This document shows, piece after piece, positions 13,865 through 20,238 of a stretch of DNA of 20,363 nucleotides. The translations under genes were made by a program, and so were the position numbers. This DNA is from Bacillota bacterium. GTDB lineage: Bacteria; Bacillota; Clostridia; Christensenellales; UMGS416. Location: NCBI GenBank assembly GCA_023428265.1, contig JAEYYW010000136.1, forward strand, positions 1-20,363. Reading direction: 5' to 3'. The notes below the pieces were generated by a model that saw only the letters and a list, made by a program, of their open reading frames with translations, was not told where the DNA came from and did no database searches. Position 1 is the first letter of the stretch, and each line of letters begins with the position of its first letter.

Positions 13865-14219
13865 TGGTTTGCACTCCTCTCCTTTGCCCACCCAACAATG
13901 GCAGGCAGCATGTCAGCATCAATACGGCAGCCATCACCCCGGCGGCGGGGGCCCACCTGCAGGGGTTTTCCAGCAGATAGTCCAGGTTTTGCCAGCCCAG
14001 CAGCGCCACGGCGGCGAAAAGAGCCATGCCCCCGGCCAGCGCCAGCGCCTGCCACAGCAGCTTCCGGCGCTCGGCATGCCGCTCCCGCAGCCGCAGGGCC
14101 GCGCTGCCCATTTGTGGTGCCAGTGCCGCCAGCGCCAGCGCCGTCTCCTCCGGGCAGGGGGCGGCTTCCCGCGCCAGCGCGGCGATGGCCTCAAGCTCTG
14201 GTTTGGTTGGTTTTGGCAT
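13857..14219 (-). CDS. Two-helix membrane protein, candidate anti-sigma factor
   Basis: 120 residues: an alanine- and glutamate-rich cytosolic N-terminus (about 1-52), then two hydrophobic helices (about 55-75 and 90-108) and a short basic tail. Its start lies inside the end of the sigma gene (29-base overlap) and its stop overlaps the next start, so the three genes are translated as a unit. A small membrane protein encoded right after an ECF sigma factor is usually its anti-sigma factor, with the N-terminus holding the sigma factor. However, there is no HxxxCxxC zinc anti-sigma motif and I recognise no known domain. GGAGGGGGAGGG precedes the ATG. Confidence 0.72.
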   Translation of the reverse strand: MPKPTKPELEAIAALAREAAPCPEETALALAALAPQMGSAALRLRERHAERRKLLWQALALAGGMALFAAVALLGWQNLDYLLENPCRWAPAAGVMAAVLMLTCCLPLLGGQRRGVQTNG

Positions 14220-14763
14220 TTGGGCCCTCCCCCTCCAGGTTGGAATACTGCTTGCGGAGCCGCGCGAGCGCCGCGTTCAGCCTCGATTTCACGATGGCAG
14301 GCTTCACACCGAGGATGCCGGCGATCTCCTTGTGAGACAGGCCGTGGAACCACCGGAACAGCAGGAGCTCACGGTCTTCCGGTTTAAGGGCATCCAGCGC
14401 CGCCATGAGCTCGCGGGCTTCTGCCTGGCAGATGGCACTGTCACAGGCGTCCCCCGATGTGGCCGCCCAGCCGTCGCCCTCCGGCAGCGGCTCCTCGCGC
14501 TGTTTGCGACTCTCGTCAATCATGCGGTTGCGGGCAATGCGAAACACCCAGCTGAAAAACCCCGCCCCGGGCCGGGGCCGCCAGGTGTGCAGCGATTGGA
14601 GCATGCTCAAAACGGTGTCTTGCGCCAGATCTGCCGCCCACACGCGGTCTCCGGTCATCCGCACGAGGTAGCCGAACACCGCCCGGTGGCAGTCTGCCGC
14701 CAACTGCTCCAACGCCTGCCGGTCTCCGGCAAGGGCCTTGCTTAAGCTGGGCGGCTGGTTCAT
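14191..14763 (-). CDS. ECF-family RNA polymerase sigma factor
   Basis: A 190-residue sigma-70-like factor. Region 2 (about 20-85) has YLVRMTGDRVWAADLAQDTVLSML and SWVFRIARNRMIDESRK, which bind core polymerase and the -10 element. Region 4 (about 120-170) has LKPEDRELLLFRWFHGLSHKEIAGILGVKPAIVKSRL, which binds the -35. There is no region 1.1 or 3, as usual for ECF factors. The ATG at 14763 has GGAGGGAG before it; the frame stays open to 14865, but that would include the promoter. First gene of the three-gene operon. An AAC-N16-CGT promoter (14803-14824) lies upstream, suggesting autoregulation, and a matching one precedes the ABC exporter at 10052-10073. Confidence 0.93.
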   Translation of the reverse strand: MNQPPSLSKALAGDRQALEQLAADCHRAVFGYLVRMTGDRVWAADLAQDTVLSMLQSLHTWRPRPGAGFFSWVFRIARNRMIDESRKQREEPLPEGDGWAATSGDACDSAICQAEARELMAALDALKPEDRELLLFRWFHGLSHKEIAGILGVKPAIVKSRLNAALARLRKQYSNLEGEGPNAKTNQTRA

Positions 14764-14798
14764 AGGCTCCCTCCCCGGTGTTGCAGCGCTGTCATGAA

Positions 14799-14824
14799 GA
14801 TAACGGATGAGAGGATAAAAGGTT
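14799..14824 (-). promoter_or_regulatory. Putative autoregulatory ECF promoter
   Basis: Minus strand: AACC (14824-14821) and CGTT (14805-14802), with AAC and CGT separated by 16 bases, the spacing of ECF-type promoters. The spacer ends TCATC as at 10049-10073. Transcription would start about 30 bases before the sigma ATG. Confidence 0.62.
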
Positions 14825-14898
14825 GGGGGTGTTTGGAAAAGTGCATCCGGTTCTTTTGGAATCATAGAGTAGTATAGATCACAACGGGGGTGCCGGCA

Positions 14899-15441
14899 AT
14901 GAAAACCATCACCGCCAGGAGCCTGCTGGTGGGGCTTTTATTTCTGCTGTGTATGGCGCCGCTGATCTGGGCGGTGGCCGGCTGGAGCATGGAGGGGCAA
15001 GACATTCCTGCGGTGGCAAGAACAGCCGAAGAGGTGCGCTGCCAGCTTTTGACCGAGGCGATGGAGCGCGTGGGCGCCTGCTCCGCAGAGGATGCCGCGC
15101 GACTCTGGGCCGATGGCGTGAAAGGCCGCAGCGGCGCGATGCAGTATGCGGCGCTCTCCTCCCGGCTGAAAAAGGAATATGCCGCCGCGCTGGAGACCTC
15201 TGCGCCAAACTGGGTCACCGGCGGGTCCAGCCCCTGGGTGCAGCAGTATGAGATTATAAGGGCAGACAGGCAGACCACTGGGCAATACACGTTCCAGCTG
15301 CGCTTTGATTTGGAATCCAGCGCCGGCCCCGCCGAAACACTGGGCGCGTGCCTTGTGGTGGAGGAGGAGGGCGGCATCTGGCGCGTGGTGGCAATGGCCT
15401 ATGACGACGGCTTGGTGCCCTATACGGGCTACAGGCCATGA
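14899..15441 (+). CDS. Exported or membrane-anchored protein of unknown function
   Basis: 180 residues. A short N-terminal helix (about 8-29) with a lysine before it is a signal anchor or uncleaved signal peptide; the remaining ~150 residues should be outside the membrane. These include a helical half (about 40-95) and a strand-rich half with YTFQLRFDLES and CLVVEEEGGIWRVVAM, which recalls NTF2-like or other small beta-sheet domains, but I cannot assign a family. The ATG at 14899 is preceded by GGGGGTG; an in-frame GTG at 14890 lies within that site. It is divergent from the ECF sigma operon, and an envelope role would fit that neighbour, but no shared promoter motif was found on this side. 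Confidence 0.72.
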   Translation: MKTITARSLLVGLLFLLCMAPLIWAVAGWSMEGQDIPAVARTAEEVRCQLLTEAMERVGACSAEDAARLWADGVKGRSGAMQYAALSSRLKKEYAAALETSAPNWVTGGSSPWVQQYEIIRADRQTTGQYTFQLRFDLESSAGPAETLGACLVVEEEGGIWRVVAMAYDDGLVPYTGYRP

Positions 15442-15475
15442 TCGGGTGCAACCCGGCAGTCGATCATGGTATACT
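15436..15475 (+). promoter_or_regulatory. Inverted repeat and candidate promoter before the phosphoesterase gene
   Basis: CCATGATCG (15436-15444) and CGATCATGG (15461-15469) form a perfect 9-base inverted repeat with GGGT-GCA-ACCC inside. The left arm contains the stop codon of the upstream gene. The right arm runs into an extended -10 TGG-TATACT (TATACT at 15470-15475); the -35 is weak. It may be an operator, or a hairpin that ends the upstream transcript. Confidence 0.45.
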
Positions 15476-15502
15476 ATGGGAAACAACCCCAATGTGAGGC
15501 CG

Positions 15503-16378
15503 ATGAAGAACCAACCGAAACGCCTATCCCCCAAGCAGAAGCGGGTGCTGCTCACGGCACTGGCCTGTCTTGCGGCGCTCTGCCTGCTCTGGGGCTTTGC
15601 GGTGGAGCCGCTGCTGCTCACGGTGTCGGAGGTGGATTATGAAGACCGCCGCCTGCCCGAGGGGTTTGACGGCACAAGGGTGGTGCTGCTGACCGACATC
15701 CATGTGGGGCCCTTCTACTCCGAGCGCGACGTGGAGCGCATGGTGGAGAAGGTGGAATCGCTCAAGCCCGACATGGTGCTCTTTGGCGGCGACCTGCTGC
15801 AGAAGGTGAGCGACTACCAACAGGTGGACGGCGCGCGGGTGAGCCAGGCGTTCGCCAAGCTCAAGCCCCGGCTGGGGAAATTCGCCGTGCTGGGCAACCA
15901 CGACATACGCTCCGTGGAGATGGAGCAAACCGCCATCCAGATTCTCACCGGCGGCGGCTTTACGGTGCTGAACAACAGCACCGCAGAGATCGCGCCGGGC
16001 TTTTATGTCTGCGGCACCGGCTCGGCGTCTGACGATGGGCCCGGCAGCCCCACCGACCAGTCAAATGTTTCCAAGGTGGCGTGGACCACCGAGCACAACG
16101 CGTTTTCTCTGATTCTCAGCCATGAGCCTTCGCAAACCGACGCCAATACCCAATACCCTTTCGCGCTGCAGCTCTCCGGCCACACCCACGGCGGGCAGAT
16201 TTCGCTGCCGCTGATCGGGCCTTTCCTGCTGTATGGCGAAGAGAGATATTTCAGCGGGTTCTATCGGCAGGCAGACACCACGATCTATGTGAGCCGGGGC
16301 ATCGGCACGTCGGTGGTGCGGGCGCGGTTTTTGGCCCCGCCAGAGATTGTGGTGATGACGCTGAGGAAATCCTCGTAA
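15503..16378 (+). CDS. Membrane-anchored calcineurin-like metallophosphoesterase
   Basis: 291 residues. One N-terminal helix (about 14-34) anchors the protein and the catalytic domain follows. All metal-binding motifs are present: LTDIHVG (DxH), GGDLL (GD), LGNHD (GNHD), a single-histidine SHEP, and GHTHGGQI (GHxH). This is the YkoQ/YaeI-like branch, whose relatives hydrolyse phosphodiester bonds in lipids such as UDP-diacylglucosamine; the real substrate is unknown. The ATG at 15503 has GAGG just before it and begins right before the anchor. An alternative ATG at 15476 lies at the predicted -10 box and is less likely. A decayed copy of the same gene lies at 16772-16967. Confidence 0.9.
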   Translation: MKNQPKRLSPKQKRVLLTALACLAALCLLWGFAVEPLLLTVSEVDYEDRRLPEGFDGTRVVLLTDIHVGPFYSERDVERMVEKVESLKPDMVLFGGDLLQKVSDYQQVDGARVSQAFAKLKPRLGKFAVLGNHDIRSVEMEQTAIQILTGGGFTVLNNSTAEIAPGFYVCGTGSASDDGPGSPTDQSNVSKVAWTTEHNAFSLILSHEPSQTDANTQYPFALQLSGHTHGGQISLPLIGPFLLYGEERYFSGFYRQADTTIYVSRGIGTSVVRARFLAPPEIVVMTLRKSS

Positions 16379-16401
16379 CACCAAGGGAAGATACACCGTA
16401 G

Positions 16402-16474
16402 AAATCCCCCCTAGCCTTGCGAGGCCATCCCCCCTTGAATTTTTTCCTGCGGCAAAAACAAGGGCGGGTGGAGA
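16402..16474. repeat. C-tract palindromic element, copy 3 (short)
   Basis: AAATCCCCCCT, hairpin GCCT-TGCG-AGGC, ATCCCCCCTTG (16427-16437), a TTTTTTCC/GGCAAAAA hairpin, then CAAGGGCGGGTGGAGA (16459-16474). Shortest of the three copies; it keeps both ends and drops the middle hairpins. Located after the phosphoesterase stop. Confidence 0.72.
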
Positions 16475-16520
16475 ACGGTTATTCAGGGTTTAAATTGTTA
16501 ATCAAAGGAGGCCGTTCACA

Positions 16521-16757
16521 ATGATCCTTCCATGGAACCGCCGTGAAGTGTATATGGGTAACTCACTCAAGGAGTTTTCCGACATTCGGCAGGCATTGGC
16601 CTCCGCCGGCATCAAATATCAGCACCGGGTTGTGGACAATTACCGCGACCGTGGCCGCACCGGCAGCCTTGGCCTGAACCAGGAACTGATGGTGACCTAT
16701 TATCTTTATGTGCACAAACATTATGAGCGGGCTTGCACGGTGATCAGACAGTCTTGA
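16521..16757 (+). CDS. Small 78-residue protein of unknown function
   Basis: Starts at an ATG with an excellent AAAGGAGG (16504-16511) nine bases before it. It is a compact soluble protein with MILPWNRREVYMGNSLKEFSDIRQALASAGI, then a basic turn and the strand ending MVTYYLYVHKHYERACTVI. The LPWNRxEVYMG opening and the YVHK-DYExA ending look familiar from small uncharacterised Clostridia proteins with an alpha-beta fold, but I know no function. It is followed after 14 bases by the phosphoesterase remnant on the same strand. Confidence 0.78.
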   Translation: MILPWNRREVYMGNSLKEFSDIRQALASAGIKYQHRVVDNYRDRGRTGSLGLNQELMVTYYLYVHKHYERACTVIRQS

Positions 16758-16771
16758 CGGAGGAATATTCC

Positions 16772-16967
16772 TTGCTGATGAACGAAAGAAAAACAATCAG
16801 AGCATGGCCAACTCGCGTTGCCAAAGCCATTTTGCTATTGGCGGCGCTGGCCGCTCTGGTTGTGGGGGTTTGCCGTTGAGCCGAAGCAGCTCACCGTGAC
16901 CAACCTTGCGCCTGTGCGGTTCGGCGCGCCGCCGGAGATTGTGGTGATCAGTATATCAAAAAGGTAA
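16772..16967 (+). pseudogene. Decayed metallophosphoesterase remnant
   Basis: GGAGGA (16759-16764) is followed by TTG CTG ATG and a basic N-terminus plus hydrophobic helix (ILLLAALAALVVGVC), which stops at TGA. Shifting frame just before that stop gives WGFAVEPKQLTV, matching WGFAVEPLLLTV of the intact phosphoesterase (15503-16378). It then jumps to VRFGAPPEIVVISISKR and TAA, matching the intact C-terminus (VRARFLAPPEIVVMTLRKSS). So the anchor and the last residues survive, with one frameshift and a large in-gene deletion that removed every catalytic motif. Confidence 0.85.
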
Positions 16968-16992
16968 CTTATAGCCTTGGTGTATCACGAAA

Positions 16993-18162
16993 CTATTGAT
17001 TGAGCTTGACGCGCCGAATCCGATAAACCCATACTGTCAAGCCTCCATACAGTGCAGCTGCATATGCTACGGAATATAGCAGCTTGGGCCAATCGATCTG
17101 TCCAGCCAACCATGATGTAACTTTATTATAATAAATCTCATCAAGAGTTTGCATCACCGACCAATCAACGAGGTGTGTCGCTGTAGATGCCAACTCTCCA
17201 GCCAGGATGCAAGGCACAAAAAGGTTTCTGAAGGCGATCAGAACAAACACCGGAAAAAATAATCTGCCGCTATTCTTTATAGCGAAAACAACAGAGAATG
17301 ATAGAAACAATATAATCCAGACCATCAGGAAATATGGATCTCGATATATCGTAAAGTATGGCATTGGCTCGCCAACAATCAGTGGCAGCACACCCACTCC
17401 ACATAATGCAATGCCAAAACATAAACTTATCAGATTATATAGCATATAGGTGTTCCGCGCAGCCCCATTGGATGCGCTTAAAGTCCCCAGCATGCTATCG
17501 AGTCCACCGTCTTTGTACAAGTGGGTGATAACTTGATGAGCCAGCAATCCCCCAACAACCAAGAAGATGGGGAGCATATTGATGTAATTGACAAATGACT
17601 GGCCTGGGATCAATGCATAGGGAAGTACCAGCAACAAAACCGCACACCAAAAATAAACACTTTTAATCCATTGTCGTTCGATGTTAACCCTCAAAGCGGC
17701 TTCTTTACTCCACTTGTCCTGCCTGGCGTTTGACAGGCTTGTCTTCATTTCATTACTTGCGATCAGCGAAAGCGTGATGCTTGATAACAGAAAAAACAGG
17801 AACAACCCGAATCCCAACCAAGTCCAAAGCAGCGGGGTAAATTGAATGGAGTAGAAAACAAAGATTCCAAAGACCGCCAGTGCCATTGAGATCAGGCTGC
17901 GGTTCCGAAACTTCAGATACTGTAGATCCAAATCTGGCATACACTGCTGCCGGCCGCGCTCGCCCCGCAGCAATTCATCCACCGTTATACCAATGGCGTC
18001 GGCAAGCACCGGCAGCATGGTGGTTTCAGGGTACCCATCTCCGGTTTCCCATTTCGAAACCGCCTTGTTTGTAACGTTCAACCGGTCGGCCAGTTCTTGC
18101 TGGGTCATGCCCTTTTCTTTCCGAAGCATCGCGATAAAGCTACCCACCTTGCTCGCGTCCAT
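16993..18162 (-). CDS. Xre-family HTH protein with multi-pass membrane domain
   Basis: 389 residues. An N-terminal Xre helix-turn-helix (about 6-62: MLRKEKGMTQQELADRLNVTNKAVSKWETGDGYPET) is followed by a linker and about eight to ten hydrophobic segments between residues 85 and 380. It would be a DNA-binding protein held in the membrane, a type common in Clostridia and often tied to antibiotic or envelope signals; the ligand is unknown. The ATG at 18162 has GGAGG five bases before it; the open frame continues to 18228, but through the promoter. Base composition is lower in G+C than the neighbouring lysE-family gene. Convergent with the phosphoesterase remnant. Confidence 0.85.
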   Translation of the reverse strand: MDASKVGSFIAMLRKEKGMTQQELADRLNVTNKAVSKWETGDGYPETTMLPVLADAIGITVDELLRGERGRQQCMPDLDLQYLKFRNRSLISMALAVFGIFVFYSIQFTPLLWTWLGFGLFLFFLLSSITLSLIASNEMKTSLSNARQDKWSKEAALRVNIERQWIKSVYFWCAVLLLVLPYALIPGQSFVNYINMLPIFLVVGGLLAHQVITHLYKDGGLDSMLGTLSASNGAARNTYMLYNLISLCFGIALCGVGVLPLIVGEPMPYFTIYRDPYFLMVWIILFLSFSVVFAIKNSGRLFFPVFVLIAFRNLFVPCILAGELASTATHLVDWSVMQTLDEIYYNKVTSWLAGQIDWPKLLYSVAYAAALYGGLTVWVYRIRRVKLNQ

Positions 18163-18193
18163 CAATGCCTCCGATTGGATGATTTCATTAGCA

Positions 18194-18223
18194 ATTCTAT
18201 CTCGGGCGATCGCAACGATGCAA
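18194..18223 (-). promoter_or_regulatory. Candidate promoter of the Xre membrane-protein gene
   Basis: Minus strand: TTGCAT (18223-18218), an 18-base spacer, TAGAAT (18199-18194). The predicted start, near 18187, lies 25 bases before the ATG. A near-palindrome, TCCATGATTCGTGGA (18244-18258), lies just upstream and could be an operator. Confidence 0.45.
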
Positions 18224-18273
18224 GCCACGGACTTTTGATATTGTCCATGATTCGTGGATTATGGCAAACCCGG

Positions 18274-18855
18274 CTAAAGAAACAACGACACCGCGCAGTA
18301 AACCAGCAGCAGCGCCATCACAATGTTGAAAGCGGTCTGGCGCTTTGCGAGGAACCGTTGAAACATCGCCCCGAAGGCCGCCCAGCTGCAGGTGGAGCCC
18401 ACCGTGAGCACCGCAAGCGCCATCGCCAGCGCGGCGATGGGCGGCAGCGTGTGATAATAGGGCGTGATGTAGTTTGCGGCCACGGTGATGCCAAACAGCA
18501 CCCCCTTGGGGTTGATGAACTGCAGCACCACACCGGACAGAAAGCTGATGTGCTCCTTCCCCTCCGCCTGGCCGTGGGGCTTGCTGCGCAGTGTTTTATA
18601 GGCAAGATAGAGCATATAGGCCGCGCCGATGGCTGCCATCCAGGGCTTGACCTGCGGCAGCACGCCATAGAGCGCGGCGCTGAACGCCACGCTTGCCGCC
18701 AACACCAGCAGAAAGCCCACTGCCACGCCGAAGTTGAACGGCAGGCTCTTTTTGAAGCCATGGCGGCCGGCGTTGCCCAGCGCCATGATGTTGTTGGGCC
18801 CCGGCGTAAAGATCGCCAGCAGGGAGAATGTGAAGAACGATAGCATGTCCGGCAT
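18274..18855 (-). CDS. LysE/RhtB-family amino-acid exporter
   Basis: A 193-residue, six-helix membrane protein of family length. The first helix and loop carry the signature FTPGPNNIMALGNAGRHGFKKSLPFNFGVAVGF, and the LQFINPKGVLFG block precedes the fourth helix. Members export amino acids or related metabolites by proton exchange; the substrate is not predictable. The ATG at 18855 has GAGG seven bases before it. It is divergent from an Xre-cupin regulator, an arrangement that often means the regulator controls the exporter in response to the exported compound. Confidence 0.9.
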   Translation of the reverse strand: MPDMLSFFTFSLLAIFTPGPNNIMALGNAGRHGFKKSLPFNFGVAVGFLLVLAASVAFSAALYGVLPQVKPWMAAIGAAYMLYLAYKTLRSKPHGQAEGKEHISFLSGVVLQFINPKGVLFGITVAANYITPYYHTLPPIAALAMALAVLTVGSTCSWAAFGAMFQRFLAKRQTAFNIVMALLLVYCAVSLFL

Positions 18856-18869
18856 GGCACGGCCTCGCT

Positions 18870-18948
18870 TTGTGTGATATAATGCCCAAAGATGCGCGAT
18901 CGCGCACACTTCCGTTTTACTATATCACGTGTGCGTTATATTGCACAA
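18870..18948. promoter_or_regulatory. Divergent promoter-operator between exporter and Xre-cupin regulator
   Basis: An imperfect inverted repeat, TTGTGTGATATAATG (18870-18884) and CGTTATATTGCACAA (18934-18948), matches at 12 of 15 positions. A perfect 14-base palindrome, TGCGCGATCGCGCA (18893-18906), lies between. Extended -10 boxes are TGA-TATAAT (18875-18883, rightward) and TGA-TATAGT (18927-18919, leftward), so the two promoters face each other across the palindrome. The HTH-cupin regulator is the likely binder. Confidence 0.6.
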
Positions 18949-18957
18949 GAGGAAATG

Positions 18958-19512
18958 ATGGAACAACTCAACACCGTGGTGGGAACCAACCTGAAGCGCC
19001 TGAGGGCTGACCGGCAGATCAGCCTGGACCGCCTGAGCGACCTCACCGGCGTGAGCAAGAGCATGCTGGGCCAGATTGAACGGGGTGAAACCAGCCCCAC
19101 CGTCAACACGATCTGGAAGATCGCCAACGGCCTGAAGGTTTCCTTTTCGGCCTTTCTGGAGCGGGAGGAACCGGCCAGCCAGCTCATTGACGGCGCCAAT
19201 GTGACGCCGCTCATCGAAGAAGAGGGCAAGTATACGGTGCTGCCTTTCTTTGGCGTGGAAGGCCAGCGCAACTTTGAGATTTTTTCCGTGGAGTTCAAGC
19301 CCGGCGGAAAAATCGTGGCCGAGCCCCATTTTGCCGGCACGCAGGAGTTCATCCTGGTGTATGAAGGTGTTCTCACGATGTGGGTGGACGGGCAAAAGTC
19401 ACAGGTGAAAACGGGGCAGGCGTTCCGGTTTGACGCCGATGTGCAGCATGAATATTGGAATGAGGGGGATGTGCCCATGCGGGGGTGCATGGTGCTGTAT
19501 TATCCGAAATAG
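18958..19512 (+). CDS. Xre-cupin transcriptional regulator
   Basis: 184 residues. The N-terminal Xre HTH (about 7-62) contains LKRLRADRQISLDRLSDLTGVSKSMLGQIERGETSPTVNTIWKIA in sequence order across the five helices. A C-terminal cupin domain (about 105-182) has the strand-turn PGGKIVAEPHF, the GTQEFILVYEGVL block and HEYWNEGDVP. The cupin pocket normally binds a small metabolite or metal and alters DNA binding. The ATG at 18958 is used because GAGGA sits four bases before it; the ATG at 18955 is too close. Divergent from the LysE-family exporter, it probably controls both itself and that gene. Confidence 0.93.
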   Translation: MEQLNTVVGTNLKRLRADRQISLDRLSDLTGVSKSMLGQIERGETSPTVNTIWKIANGLKVSFSAFLEREEPASQLIDGANVTPLIEEEGKYTVLPFFGVEGQRNFEIFSVEFKPGGKIVAEPHFAGTQEFILVYEGVLTMWVDGQKSQVKTGQAFRFDADVQHEYWNEGDVPMRGCMVLYYPK

Positions 19513-19515
19513 CAT

Positions 19516-19703
19516 GTTCCTTTTGGCGTCCAAAAGGAACCGAAAAGCCCCGGGGGTGAGCAAGTTCCTAAGACCTCGCTTCAAAGCCTTTCAGGGCGGG
19601 CCGAAGACAACTCCTCGGTCACTGCGTTCCCTCGTCAAACAGTCTCTCGGCCTACTCGCCCTTACAGGCTTCTCAGCCGAGGGGGAACTTGCAAATCCCC
19701 CGG
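19516..19703. repeat. Long palindromic repeat, family 3, copy 1
   Basis: Begins with the perfect hairpin GTTCCTTTTGG-CGT-CCAAAAGGAAC (19516-19540), four bases after the regulator stop. CCGGGGG (19550-19556) and CAAGTTCC (19561-19568) then pair with GGAACTTG (19684-19691) and CCCCCGG (19697-19703), with GGGC...GCCC pairings inside. The whole 190 bases can fold back on itself. The first ~60 bases recur at 20239. Confidence 0.78.
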
Positions 19704-19751
19704 ACCCCCTCTAGGCCACTATAAGCGGCGGGGGGGAACATCGTTAACCAA

Positions 19752-20177
19752 CTACTCCTCTTCCGGCCGGGCCATTTCCTTCAGTTTTTCATACACCTCC
19801 GGCATATAGCGCAGCATATTGACCGGCCGGAAGTCGCGGCCCACAAAGGCGTGGGCAGTGCGGCCCTCGGCCAGCAGCATGTGGTCTTCCTTGCGGATTC
19901 CCTGATACACAATGGAAAACTGCGCGCCCCTCACCTGCTCCACGCTGGCGCGCACAACGAGCTCGTCGAAATACTTCGCTGGCTGGCGGAAGCGGCAGCT
20001 GCATTCAATGAGTGGGAAGAAAAGGCCCTTTTGCTCCAGATCCCGATAGGTGTAGCCGGCTGCCACCAGCAGGTTGGTGCGAGCCTCCTCAAACCATGGG
20101 AAGTAGTTGCCGTGGTAGACGATGCCCATCTGGTCTGTTTCGGCGTAGCGCACTCGCAGCTCGGTGTCGTGATGCAT
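19752..20177 (-). CDS. Acyl-CoA thioesterase, hotdog fold (YbgC/FadM type)
   Basis: A 141-residue 4HBT-family thioesterase. The N-terminus shows RVRYAETDQMGIVYHGNYFPWFEEAR with the catalytic Asp15 and the tyrosine and asparagine of the hotdog active site; ECSCRFRQPAKYFDELVV and strand-rich repeats follow to residue 120. It should hydrolyse an acyl-CoA or acyl-carrier thioester in the cytosol; the substrate is uncertain. The ATG at 20177 has AGAGG seven bases before it. The gene is alone and bracketed by two direct copies of repeat family 3. Confidence 0.92.
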   Translation of the reverse strand: MHHDTELRVRYAETDQMGIVYHGNYFPWFEEARTNLLVAAGYTYRDLEQKGLFFPLIECSCRFRQPAKYFDELVVRASVEQVRGAQFSIVYQGIRKEDHMLLAEGRTAHAFVGRDFRPVNMLRYMPEVYEKLKEMARPEEE

Positions 20178-20238
20178 AACACTACCTCTGGATTTCTACT
20201 TTCTCTTGAGGGTCAGGCAACTCCTCTAATCTTTATAT

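Noticed and set aside
13889..13891. GTG start for the zinc-ribbon protein
   Set aside because: The GAGAGGAG site lies downstream of it and points to the ATG at 13864.
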